Shown here: piece after piece, positions 1 through 8,976 of the stretch
How the letters are laid out: the number at the start of each line of letters is the position of its first letter
Numbering within the stretch: position 1 is the first letter of the stretch
Assembly (NCBI GenBank): GCA_903871875.1
Contig: CAIQIR010000039.1
Span: forward strand, 62,001 to 126,000
DNA: 64,000 bases
Reading direction: 5' to 3'
Origin: an uncultured Schlesneria sp.
Lineage (GTDB): Bacteria > Planctomycetota > Planctomycetia > Planctomycetales > Planctomycetaceae
Position numbers and translations under genes: made by a program
The notes under the pieces: model-generated
What the model saw: only the letters and a program-made list of their open reading frames with translations
Told to the model about the DNA's origin: nothing
Databases searched by the model: none

Positions 1-992
1 AAATCGTCGAGCAATTCGGGATGGCTGGCCGGATTTTTTTCGTCGAAATCATCCACAGGATCGACGATGCCAATCCCGAAAAAGTGAGCCCAGACTCGGT
101 TCACTGTGGCGCGGGCAAAGTACCTGTTCTCTTTTGCTGTGACCCAGTTCGCCAGAATCGCTCGTGACGTTACCTGACCCGTGGCGCTGGGCTGGCTTCC
201 GTCCAGGAACGCGGCCTGAACTTCTTTGTCGGTGTCGGGAATCATGATTTTCCGTCCACCCGTTCCAGTCGAAGTATTGTTTCCGATGGCGCCATCACCA
301 TAGAACGCGGCCAGTTTCCAGAAATCTTCGCGTTGCCATTTGGCAAACGGATGGTTGTGGCATTGGGCACATTCCAGGCGAACCCCCAGGAAGGCCCGGG
401 CTGTTCCCGCGGCCAGGTTTTCGGCTTTGCCTTCTTTCAGCCGATCGAAGGCGAGCGGCGACCCTTCACTGCGGGATTCGGTCGTCCCAGTGATGACTTC
501 GCGAACGATGCGATCAAAACCATCGTTGCGGTCTAGTCGTTCGCGCAGCCAGGTTTCAAACCGTGGGACATCACTGCGTTGAACCAATAGATTGTCGGCA
601 CTGGCCGCTTCAGGCACGATCACGTCGCGCCAAACTGCCGTGAAATTCGAGAGGTAACCAGGTGAGTCGAGCAGTCGTTCGATCAGCTCGCGCCGCTTGT
701 GAGGCGAGGTTTCATCCAGGAATTCCAAGACCTCATACACCGAGGGGATACGGCCAATGACATTCAGATAGGTGCGCCGGAGAAATTCCGAATCGTCGGC
801 CTGCGGCGCAGGTTCGATCTTGTTACGTTCCCAACCGTCGGCAATTCGACGATCGATCACTGTCGTCAATTCATCTGCAGCGTCTTGTACGGGTGCACCA
901 GCCTGCTGTGCGTCAACTTGTGATTCTGCGAAAAGAATTCCCGCCATCACCAGTAACGCCAGCGATTTCAGTCGCATTGTCAACGGGGTCAT
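1..992 (-). CDS. DUF1549/DUF1553 (PSCyt2/PSD1) protein, C-terminus beyond window edge
   Basis: The reading frame is open from an ATG at 992 to the left edge, so the C-terminus is missing. An AGGAG sits 8 bases before the ATG. The product begins with a hydrophobic export signal (about residues 6-25, ending near SQVDAQ). A DUF1549-like region follows, including LRRTYLNVIGRIPS, and then a CAQCHNHPFAKW motif with one potential heme-binding CxxCH. The last visible part, with FARATVNRVWAHFFG, is the start of the DUF1553 domain. These proteins are abundant in planctomycetes and are thought to be exported; their role is not established. The stop of the WD40 gene lies about 30 bases upstream on the same strand, so the two are probably co-transcribed. 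Confidence 0.9.
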   Translation of the reverse strand, partial: MTPLTMRLKSLALLVMAGILFAESQVDAQQAGAPVQDAADELTTVIDRRIADGWERNKIEPAPQADDSEFLRRTYLNVIGRIPSVYEVLEFLDETSPHKRRELIERLLDSPGYLSNFTAVWRDVIVPEAASADNLLVQRSDVPRFETWLRERLDRNDGFDRIVREVITGTTESRSEGSPLAFDRLKEGKAENLAAGTARAFLGVRLECAQCHNHPFAKWQREDFWKLAAFYGDGAIGNNTSTGTGGRKIMIPDTDKEVQAAFLDGSQPSATGQVTSRAILANWVTAKENRYFARATVNRVWAHFFGIGIVDPVDDFDEKNPASHPELLDD

Positions 993-1022
993 GCTTTCGT
1001 CTCCTCGAGAGTCATTCAATTG

Positions 1023-3161
1023 CTATTCGGCTTTGCTGACGGTATCGGACGGTGGTTCAACGGCGGTGCGGATACTGGCCCACGGGGTTTGGGCGAGACG
1101 ACCTTGTTCGTCTTCGGCGAAAAAGACAAAGTCCGTTTCCAGAATTTTTTCGTCGCCATATTTCACGTGGCCATGCGCATCCATCGTGACATAACCGCCT
1201 CCTTCGCCCAGCAACGATTGCCATTCGGTTTCACCCGATCCGGCGTTCCACATGCGCACTGTTCCATCATCGCCACACGAGAACAAGTGGCGACCGTCGT
1301 GAGACCACTGAACGCCATAGACACCCCCTTCATGGCCTCGCAAGACCGAGACGGGTGAGCCATCTCGTTTCCAGATGCGTACCGTGTGGTCCCAGCTTCC
1401 CGACGCCAGCAAGGTGCCCGTGGGATCAAAATCCAGTGTCTCGACATATCCGCCGTGCCCGCCCACGGTCGTCTCGGATTCCCCTTCGATGGTCCAGAAT
1501 CGAATCGTGCCATCTTCCGTTCCGGTCGCCAGCAATTTGCCGTCATTGGCCAACGCCAGTCCACGAATCGAAGTCGCGATCGCTTCGAAAACCTTTCCCG
1601 GTTTGCCGTCACGCGACCAGAACCGGACGCAGCCGTCAAACCCCGTTGAACAAATCTGCTGTTGATCGGGGGTGAAGCGAACTTGCGTAATTCCATGTGC
1701 TTGTTTGCCAATCTGCGTGGCGGTCTTCGCTTCCAGATCGACCAGAATCACGGTCATCCCGTCCCCACCCGCGGCGAAGTATTTTCCATCGCGCGACCAA
1801 TCGCCGCTGCGGACGGAGGTGGGCAGACGAATGGGTTGTCCCAGTGCTTTTCCCGTGGGATCATACTGCTGGATCGTTGGTGCCAGACGCTGCAGCGGAA
1901 TAAACGAGGTCCCGTCAGGGCTCCAGTAGAACGCAACCGACTGTCCTCGCTGTCCCGTGGTCAAACTATAGGTTTGCTTTCCCTCAATGCTGTAGAGGGA
2001 GAAAGATCCGCCGGTTCGTCCCACTCCCAGCAATGATTGGTCAGGGCTTTGTGCGACCGAGGTCAGTTGAATATTCCGCAGCGGAATGGAATTGACGGCG
2101 AACGCGTTCGGGTTTTGCAACTGCGTTCCTGTGATGATCAGGTCTCCTGACGGTCGCCACGCAACGGGAACATTGACACCGAGTGCCCGCAATGCGCCCC
2201 TGACCGGCGGTCGGCGTTCGGCGACAGTCCAGATCCAGAATCCCATCGAGCCGCCTGCCAAGGCCCGTTTTCCATCGGGTGACCAGCAAACATGTGTCAG
2301 CGGGGCATCAATGGTCAACGAATTCACTTGTTCGCCCTGCGTGTTCCAGACCTTCACGTGGGCGATATCGTCTTTCGTATTGTCGCTGGCTTCGATTCCC
2401 AGATCGCAGGACAAGAGTTGCGAACCGTCGAAGTTCCAGGCCAGAGACCTCACCGATCCGATATGCCCTTCAGCAACGGGGCCTTTCTCGCCGTCCGGCG
2501 ACCAGTACCGAATGACCTTGTTCTGACAACCGGAGGCAAGGATTTTCCCATCGGGACTCCACGCGACGGCATTGACCGGTGCTTCATGGTCGCTCAAGGT
2601 CGCAATCGTGTTTCCATCGATCGACCAGATGCGCACGGTGCCATCGGCGCTCGCCGAGGCCAACCGTTGACCATTTGGATGCCATGCCACGTCGTGCACC
2701 GCGTCTTCGTGTTCGCCATAGGTCCGCTGAACGCGACCCTCTCGATCCCAAATTCGAACGGTTCCGTCCAACGAAGCTGTGGCGATCAATTCGCCGCCAG
2801 GGCTGAAGCGGACCGCACGGATGAAATCCCCATGTCCCACCAAGATTTTCTGAAACTCGGGTGCACCATTCATTTCGAACAGCCGCACCGCGCGCCCTGT
2901 GGCCATGGCCAGCCAACGACCATCGGGACTCCAATCGACCGCACCAGCGATTAAGCCCGGATTTTTGCAGAACATCTGCCAGCGGCGATTGCCCGACAGC
3001 AGTGGAGGATTGGAAATTAATCCTGGCAGCGGGGTGCTGGCCTGAGGCGTTGATGCGGCAATGGCCGTTTCAGCTTCTGCCGCGAGCAGCAGCGAAGTGC
3101 TGCCGCAGAGTAACGTCAAGAATGTTGCAAGGATCGAACGTGCCGTCGTTGGTCGCAACAT
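1023..3161 (-). CDS. Exported WD40-repeat beta-propeller protein
   Basis: The 712-residue product opens with a signal peptide (MLRPTTARSILATF, then a Leu-rich core ending near LLAAEAE). About a dozen or more WD40 repeats follow, visible as recurring WSPDG and FSPGG turns and VRIW/VRFW strand ends, for example DGTVRIW twice and DHTVRIW. The number of repeats suggests two seven-bladed propellers. I chose the ATG at 3161 over a longer frame from 3191 because it places the signal peptide at the N-terminus and has a GAAGAAAG stretch upstream. No catalytic domain is visible; the protein is probably a binding scaffold. The DUF1549/DUF1553 gene follows within about 30 bases, a common planctomycete pairing. 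Confidence 0.9.
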   Translation of the reverse strand: MLRPTTARSILATFLTLLCGSTSLLLAAEAETAIAASTPQASTPLPGLISNPPLLSGNRRWQMFCKNPGLIAGAVDWSPDGRWLAMATGRAVRLFEMNGAPEFQKILVGHGDFIRAVRFSPGGELIATASLDGTVRIWDREGRVQRTYGEHEDAVHDVAWHPNGQRLASASADGTVRIWSIDGNTIATLSDHEAPVNAVAWSPDGKILASGCQNKVIRYWSPDGEKGPVAEGHIGSVRSLAWNFDGSQLLSCDLGIEASDNTKDDIAHVKVWNTQGEQVNSLTIDAPLTHVCWSPDGKRALAGGSMGFWIWTVAERRPPVRGALRALGVNVPVAWRPSGDLIITGTQLQNPNAFAVNSIPLRNIQLTSVAQSPDQSLLGVGRTGGSFSLYSIEGKQTYSLTTGQRGQSVAFYWSPDGTSFIPLQRLAPTIQQYDPTGKALGQPIRLPTSVRSGDWSRDGKYFAAGGDGMTVILVDLEAKTATQIGKQAHGITQVRFTPDQQQICSTGFDGCVRFWSRDGKPGKVFEAIATSIRGLALANDGKLLATGTEDGTIRFWTIEGESETTVGGHGGYVETLDFDPTGTLLASGSWDHTVRIWKRDGSPVSVLRGHEGGVYGVQWSHDGRHLFSCGDDGTVRMWNAGSGETEWQSLLGEGGGYVTMDAHGHVKYGDEKILETDFVFFAEDEQGRLAQTPWASIRTAVEPPSDTVSKAE

Positions 3162-3350
3162 GTCAGGACTTTCTTCAACACGGAGATGCAAGACGGGATC
3201 GGTTGCGTCATGAGCAGTCGACCTCAGATTCTAAAGCGATTAGAAGCTTTCTGTCTATAGACGGAATGTCGCAGTCAGGCGCTTTTTCTAAGTCCGCGCG
3301 GAATCGGAAAGGTGGCCGGTCCTGTTATCGCGGCGGCTCCCGCTTCTTGA

Positions 3351-5279
3351 TCAAGATCCGGTCGGCGGAGCCAGAAGTGCTCCGGGTTTCCATTCCAATC
3401 CACGTCGCTTCAAGATCCATTGGCCAAGAAAGTAGCCGAGGAAACTGGCGGCCAGGCCATATAAATCTGCAGAGATCGTGCCGAGGACCATCATGATGCG
3501 ATGGGGAAGGGGACCGATCTTGTCAGGTCCATAGCGCAGGTCGATGTAGGTGATCCAAGCGAAACCAGTTTCAAAATAGACTTCGGTCAATCGACTCGCT
3601 TCGGCAGGCGAAACATACTTGGTCAGTTCGGTGCGCATTTCGGATCGCGCTTGCTCTTTCGCCTGAGTGATTGTGGCTCGCACGATCTCGTGAGACCTTC
3701 TGTCGACCGCCGACATTGATTTTTTGAGTACATCGAAATTCGATTGCACGGTACCGTAAGGGCCAAGTGCGTCAGGGAGTGGCGCGATCAATTCTTCGGG
3801 CAGATTGCGACCCAGGAAACAGGCAAGTCCGAGTACCGTGGCCAGAATCGCCGCGAGTTCTCCGCGTGGCTTTCCGTACAATCCCATCGTCAGCGGGACA
3901 AACAGGCTGACCAGGGCGATTGACAAGGACAAGTCGAGCAATCCGAAAGTGGATTCGCCCGAGTAGGCCAGGGCCAATCCCCCGAGGGAAACCAGCAAGA
4001 CGCAAATCCGTTCCAGTAACAGTTTGTCTTTTTGCAGGCACTTCACCCGGCCAAGAAAGTTATGTCCCAGGATCGCGGCGGGGGCCAGCACGGCGCTGCA
4101 GGCGGTCGACATCACGATCGAAACGAAACTGACCACGAAAATCACCGTGAGATAGACGTTCATGTTCTTGCCGGCCATGTACATCAGCACTTTGACTTTG
4201 ACCACCGTTTCTTCCAGCGGCAATTCCAGGCGTGACATCAATCCAATGGCGACGGGGATCAGGCCGAATAGCAGGTAGAACAGGCCAGCTCCAATACAGG
4301 CGGCCCGGGCCGTATTCGCATCTTTGGCCGAGAAGATCCGCTGTTGCAGATCCTGGCCGGGCAGGTTTCCAAACAGCCCCGTCGCCCAGGTTCCCGCATA
4401 CGCCAGCAGGAAGGCCAACGTCGCATCCGGCGGTGGCAACAACGAAAGATCATCCGCAGGGACATTGTCAAAAAACTTCGAGAGGCCGGCACCGATATTG
4501 GCCAGCGTGATCGAGGGCGCCGCAGTGTCCAGTGGAGGGTTTCCAAATGCAGAGAATGAGGCCGCAGCCAGAACCAATAACCCCGCAAAGGCAATAACGA
4601 TCTGCACCGTGTCGGTGAGCGTGACAGACCACATGCCGCCGACCATCGTGTAAACCAGTGCGATCGCGAATGCGATGAAGATGCCCCCTTTTTCATCGAT
4701 ACCAAAATAGGCCTGTTGGACCGCCGCCAGCGAAATGTATTGGCCGGCAATCCAGCCAAAATAACTGGGAATCTGGACGGCACAGCAGGCTAATTCTGCC
4801 TGGCGGCCATACACACGGCGAAAGAAGTCGCCTGTCGTCAGTAGTTTCATCCGCCAGAGGCGCGGGGCGTAAAAAATGCCGGCGATCAGCAGCGTCAGGG
4901 AACTGGTCCAAGGGTCCAGAATGGTTCCCCGCAGTCCTTCGGCACGAGCGGCGGTCGAGGATCCCGTCAGGGTTTCGGCGCCAAACCATGTGGCAATCAG
5001 GCTGCCCCAGCAGAGAAACAGTCCCAGACGGCGGCCGGCAACGAGAAAATCCTCTTCGTTTTCGATCTTTTTGGACGCAAACAGGCTCAGTGTGAACAAG
5101 GCCAAGAGATACACAGACAGCGCCACTGCCAGAATCGTCTGTCCCGAAACGTTGTCACGATTCAGATCGATAAAATCGACCATCACCGCGGCTTCGTTAG
5201 CTGCCAGCAACAGGTTTTCCAATTCCGTTACGATTCTTTCGCAATGGGATTCTTGCGAGATCCCGGAAATCAGGGTCAT
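3351..5279 (-). CDS. Sodium:solute symporter (SSS family)
   Basis: This 642-residue protein has about 13 strongly hydrophobic segments, starting near residue 47 (ILAVALSVYLLALFTLSLF). It carries the SSS-type N-terminal block: FLVAGRRLGL, then a WFGAETLTG segment in TM2 where Na+-coupled symporters have conserved Gly/Ala/Ser residues. Further matches are YTMVGGMWSVTLTDTVQ and GQDLQQRIFSAK. A soluble charged insertion (about residues 520-580) precedes the final membrane helix. It is presumably an inner-membrane Na+-driven importer; the substrate cannot be told. The start is uncertain: neither the ATG at 5279 nor the one at 5183 (MVDFIDLNRD) has a good ribosome binding site, and the shorter form fits the family length better. 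Confidence 0.88.
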   Translation of the reverse strand: MTLISGISQESHCERIVTELENLLLAANEAAVMVDFIDLNRDNVSGQTILAVALSVYLLALFTLSLFASKKIENEEDFLVAGRRLGLFLCWGSLIATWFGAETLTGSSTAARAEGLRGTILDPWTSSLTLLIAGIFYAPRLWRMKLLTTGDFFRRVYGRQAELACCAVQIPSYFGWIAGQYISLAAVQQAYFGIDEKGGIFIAFAIALVYTMVGGMWSVTLTDTVQIVIAFAGLLVLAAASFSAFGNPPLDTAAPSITLANIGAGLSKFFDNVPADDLSLLPPPDATLAFLLAYAGTWATGLFGNLPGQDLQQRIFSAKDANTARAACIGAGLFYLLFGLIPVAIGLMSRLELPLEETVVKVKVLMYMAGKNMNVYLTVIFVVSFVSIVMSTACSAVLAPAAILGHNFLGRVKCLQKDKLLLERICVLLVSLGGLALAYSGESTFGLLDLSLSIALVSLFVPLTMGLYGKPRGELAAILATVLGLACFLGRNLPEELIAPLPDALGPYGTVQSNFDVLKKSMSAVDRRSHEIVRATITQAKEQARSEMRTELTKYVSPAEASRLTEVYFETGFAWITYIDLRYGPDKIGPLPHRIMMVLGTISADLYGLAASFLGYFLGQWILKRRGLEWKPGALLAPPTGS

Positions 5280-5448
5280 TGACAGGACAAATATCGCGCC
5301 GCGACAGTATCACAGCCCCGTGAGGGATTCGAGGGTTCCCGTTCCGATTGAATTTGTGCAATAACACCTTCTGCGCAAACGATTTTGCGACGGCGACGTA
5401 AATGAGCGAGTTTCCCATCCTTTGATCGTGCCTGGAACGTGTTGATTC

Positions 5449-6543
5449 ATGTGGCTGTTTATCGCTGGCTGTCTGATTTCCGCGTTTTGGATGTCGTTTT
5501 TGGCGACGGGCTTGATGCGATTAATTGCGCCGCGGATCGGCCTGATCGATAAGCCGGCGGCGCGCAAAGTTCACGTGGTTCCCACGCCGCTCGGTGGAGG
5601 CATCGGGATTTGGTGTGGAGTCGTATTGCCGTTGCTCGTGGCTCAGATCCTGATCTGGATCTGGCGAAAGAATCCCCCTGAATGGTTGCCGTTGGAACTC
5701 ACCCAGCATCTGGCCGGTGCTAACTTTCGGGCACGCGAGTTGTGGGGAATCATCGCCGCGGCAACGGTCTTGTCGATCACCGGATTGGTCGATGACTTTC
5801 GGCCGTTGTCCTGGAGGCTGCGAATTGCCTTGCAGTTTGGAGTTTCGATTGCCGTGGTCTTGTCGGGGGTACGGGCGACGGTGTTTGTCAGCAATCCCTG
5901 GATCGGCATCGTCGCATCGGTGATCTGGTTTGTCGTCATGGTCAATTCGTTCAATTTTCTCGACAACATGGACGGGCTTTCCGGCGGGATCGCGTTGATC
6001 GTCAGTACGATCTTTGCCGTGATGATGTTGACGAAACCCGGCGATCCGCACTGGTTTGTCGGAGGATTCTTTCTCATCGTGGCGGGGTCCTTGATCGGGT
6101 TCTTGTGCCACAACTGGTCGCCGGCCCGGATTTTCATGGGGGATGCGGGGAGTTATTTTCTCGGGTTTGCGATTGCGTCCATGACGATCCTAGGCACGTT
6201 TTATACGCCGTCGGATCATAATCGGCATGTGATTCTGGCCCCGCTGTGTGTGCTGGCAGTTCCGCTGTACGACATCTGTTCCGTGGTCCTAATTCGAATC
6301 AGGGAAGGGCGAAGTCCGTTCCAACCCGATAAGAAACACTTCTCGCATCGGTTGGTGGCGCTCGGTCTGACGAAGGTTCAAGCAGTGCTGACTGTCCAAT
6401 TGACCACGTTGACCACAGGCTTGCTGGGACTGATGTTGTATGCTGTCACGACCTGGAACGCGGCCGTCGTGATCGTGGCCTGTGTCGGATGCGTGCTGAT
6501 GTTAATTGCGATCCTCGAAGCGGCCCCTCGTGAGAGTTTCTGA
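5449..6543 (+). CDS. Undecaprenyl-phosphate sugar-1-phosphate transferase (WecA/TagO type)
   Basis: This 364-residue integral membrane protein belongs to the MraY/WecA/TagO superfamily, which transfers a sugar-1-phosphate from a UDP-sugar to polyprenyl phosphate to begin surface glycan synthesis. Diagnostic motifs are visible in order: DKPAARKVH and TPLGGG near the N-terminus, DDFRPLSWRLR, NSFNFLDNMDGLSGG (catalytic Asp region), RIFMGDAGSYFLG, and the C-terminal DKKHFSHRL motif. The absence of MraY-specific features and the HFSHRL motif favour a WecA/TagO role over peptidoglycan synthesis. The next gene, an O-antigen-ligase-like protein, begins 21 bases downstream, supporting a surface polysaccharide function. 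The exact sugar is not determinable. Confidence 0.92.
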   Translation: MWLFIAGCLISAFWMSFLATGLMRLIAPRIGLIDKPAARKVHVVPTPLGGGIGIWCGVVLPLLVAQILIWIWRKNPPEWLPLELTQHLAGANFRARELWGIIAAATVLSITGLVDDFRPLSWRLRIALQFGVSIAVVLSGVRATVFVSNPWIGIVASVIWFVVMVNSFNFLDNMDGLSGGIALIVSTIFAVMMLTKPGDPHWFVGGFFLIVAGSLIGFLCHNWSPARIFMGDAGSYFLGFAIASMTILGTFYTPSDHNRHVILAPLCVLAVPLYDICSVVLIRIREGRSPFQPDKKHFSHRLVALGLTKVQAVLTVQLTTLTTGLLGLMLYAVTTWNAAVVIVACVGCVLMLIAILEAAPRESF

Positions 6544-6564
6544 GGCTGGGGGGAAGGAGACCGA

Positions 6565-8781
6565 TTGTCGAAGCTGATCGCACCGCCGCGCTACTTGATA
6601 CCGCCATCGCTCGCTCGGCAGTTTGCCAGCGCGGTGGTGCTGGTTCTTTTTTTGACCCGCTATTTTTATGTCACCGAGTCGGCTGGGCAGGGCGATACGC
6701 TGTGGGTCGTGGCGTTTTGGCTGTTGGGTCTATTGATTTGGACCGCAGCTTCACGCGGCACCGCGTTCCGTAACGTGTCCTGGGGTTGGCTCGACTTGAG
6801 CGTCGGGCTGCTTGCAGGCGGTCACATCATTTCGGCCCTGATCGTGGTCGCAACGGGTGGCGAAAAGCGACTGGCCATCAACCTGGCGTGGGAATGGTGC
6901 GGGGTGGTCGTTGGCTGGTTTTTGTTACGACAGGCGTGTCGTCAGGAGGCGTTTCGGCGCGATCTTCTGATGGGGCTGATGGCGACAGGCACGGCCGTGG
7001 CAGGGTTGGGGCTGTACCAACATTATGTCGATTTCCCTCAGTTGGCCGCGAAGTATGGTCCTTTGTTTGATCGCTTAAGGGTGGCCGGGCCGACGGAAGC
7101 CGCCACGATCCGCCAGAAACTGGCGATCGATCAAATTCCCGTCGACGGTCCTGGCGTGAAGTTGTTTGAAATGCGACTGCGTGACAGTCGCGAACCGCTG
7201 GGATTTTTTGCCCTGGCCAACACGTTGGGCGGATTTTTGGCGGTTTGTTTAGTACTGGCGGTCAGTGGGATCGCCTCGGTTCGACAGCAGGGACTTCGTT
7301 GGATCTCGGCGCGGATGATGCTGTGGATTTCGATGATTGTCTTATTGGGATGGTGTTTGCTGCTGACGAAAAGCCGTACGGCCTGGATCGGGACGGCAGC
7401 TGGGCTGGTCTTATGGGGGTTTGGTTCGCAACGCCTCGTTGTGACCCGGGGGCGGCTAGCCGTGATTGGCGGTGTGATTGTTTGCCTGGCGGTTGGCGGT
7501 TGGACGCTCAGCCGGATCGGCGGCCTGGACCGGCAGGTCATCACAGAAGCACCGAAATCGCTGCAATATCGCCTTCAGTACTGGTCGGCCACGCTGCCGA
7601 TGATCAGAGATCACATTTTGTTCGGTGTGGGGCCCGGACAGTTTCGTTCGCATTACCTGTACTACAAGCTGCCCGAAGCCAGTGAAGAGATTTCTGATCC
7701 GCACAATCTGGTTTTGGACGTCGCCGCGAACGGAGGCCTAATTGCTCTCGTGGGGCTGTTTGCGATCGGTTTGCTATTCATCGTGAATGGGAATTCACCA
7801 AAGGGCAACGTTCAACCGTCAGAGGAACCGGTCTCCGACTTCTACGTTCCCCGTGTTCTTTCCGGACTGGTCGCGGCGATCTGGTGCTGCCTGCTGTGCA
7901 CGGGATATGACGACCGTTTGCTCGTGTTTCTTCCCGCCGCCGTGGTGATGTATTGGGTGCTGCGAGGGGTTGTTGGATCAGGGAATGCTGACGAACGTAT
8001 TTGGCGGGTCAGTGCGGTTTGTGCCGGGTTCGCCTTGTTTGTTCATTTGCTCGGTGCCGGCGGCATTGGCATGCCGGCGGTCAGCCTGCTGCTATTGGGA
8101 TTGGTGGCTCTGGCCGACGGCGGACGGAGCCCAGCCCCAAGATTTTCCTGGGACAATTCCCAGGGGGCGTTCGCCACCACGATGGTCTTCGGTGTTGGTT
8201 TGTTGGGGGCACTTTTCTTCACCGCCTTGCAGCCGGTCGCAGTCGTCGCGACGAGATTGCAGCAGGGAGATCGGTTGGTTCAGAAGGGGCTTTCAGAAGC
8301 GGCGGACGCGGAATATGGTCTGGCCACGTCAGCGGATACGTTCAGCGGCGAACCGTGGCGGAAACGGGCCGAGGTCGCTTTTCGCCGGGCGGAAGCCGAT
8401 CGATTTCGATCCAACGATTCGTTTGTGAATGCCGTACGTCTGATGCGCGAAGCGGCGGCGCGTGATCCGGTCAATTTTCAGGACGACCGCCGAATCGGTG
8501 ACTGGTGGCTTTCACGGTGGCAGGTGACCCATGAATTGAAGGATGCTCAGGAAGCTGTGGCGGCTTTCGAGCAAGCGTCAGCGCGTTATCCGACAAATGC
8601 GATGTTAATGGCCGAATTAGCCTTCGCCTTTGATGCCGCTGAAAAAGGTGGGGACGCAAGCATGGTTGCCCATAAGGCGATCGCGCAAGATCAGATCAAT
8701 CGCGAACGAGGACATGTTGATCGAGTTCTTGCCGATTCGGTTCGCACACGGTTGGAAAGGCTGTCGGCCACGCCGAATTGA
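6565..8781 (+). CDS. O-antigen ligase/polymerase-like membrane protein with C-terminal TPR-like tail
   Basis: The start is a TTG at 6565, preceded by GGAAGGAG with a 5-6 base spacer. The first 480 or so residues are a polytopic membrane domain. It contains the Wzy_C/O-antigen-ligase features: EPLGFFALANTLGGF, LTKSRTAWIG, and the large periplasmic-loop motif GVGPGQFRSHY followed by DPHNLVLDVAANGG. After a last hydrophobic cluster (about residues 480-565) the C-terminal 170 residues are soluble and helical, with TPR-like periodicity (AEYGLATSAD, AVAAFEQASARYP). It probably polymerises or ligates lipid-linked glycan made by the upstream transferase. The TPR-type tail may bind partners; this is inference from helical repeats only. 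Confidence 0.85.
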   Translation: MSKLIAPPRYLIPPSLARQFASAVVLVLFLTRYFYVTESAGQGDTLWVVAFWLLGLLIWTAASRGTAFRNVSWGWLDLSVGLLAGGHIISALIVVATGGEKRLAINLAWEWCGVVVGWFLLRQACRQEAFRRDLLMGLMATGTAVAGLGLYQHYVDFPQLAAKYGPLFDRLRVAGPTEAATIRQKLAIDQIPVDGPGVKLFEMRLRDSREPLGFFALANTLGGFLAVCLVLAVSGIASVRQQGLRWISARMMLWISMIVLLGWCLLLTKSRTAWIGTAAGLVLWGFGSQRLVVTRGRLAVIGGVIVCLAVGGWTLSRIGGLDRQVITEAPKSLQYRLQYWSATLPMIRDHILFGVGPGQFRSHYLYYKLPEASEEISDPHNLVLDVAANGGLIALVGLFAIGLLFIVNGNSPKGNVQPSEEPVSDFYVPRVLSGLVAAIWCCLLCTGYDDRLLVFLPAAVVMYWVLRGVVGSGNADERIWRVSAVCAGFALFVHLLGAGGIGMPAVSLLLLGLVALADGGRSPAPRFSWDNSQGAFATTMVFGVGLLGALFFTALQPVAVVATRLQQGDRLVQKGLSEAADAEYGLATSADTFSGEPWRKRAEVAFRRAEADRFRSNDSFVNAVRLMREAAARDPVNFQDDRRIGDWWLSRWQVTHELKDAQEAVAAFEQASARYPTNAMLMAELAFAFDAAEKGGDASMVAHKAIAQDQINRERGHVDRVLADSVRTRLERLSATPN

Positions 8782-8885
8782 CGGTTAGGCTGCTCGGTGT
8801 AAGTGATTGATTGGCAAGTTCTTTCCGATCTCGGCAGACTGTTGGTGTGAGACGCGAAATGGAAAAATTGAAACGTCCGGCCGAA

Positions 8886-8913
8886 TTGCAGTGACGTTCG
8901 ATTCGTTTATACT
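8886..8913 (+). promoter_or_regulatory. Candidate sigma70-type promoter for the DUF1573 operon
   Basis: TTGCAG (8886-8891) and TATACT (8908-8913) are separated by 16 bases, close to the housekeeping consensus. The site lies in the 195-base gap after the O-antigen-ligase-like gene and about 65 bases before the GTG start at 8977. Identified by eye only. Confidence 0.45.
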
Positions 8914-8976
8914 CGAAGTGACCAATGCTTCATGACGCGGGGTGTCGTGAAGCGACAAATCTGAGGGGTGGCATCA

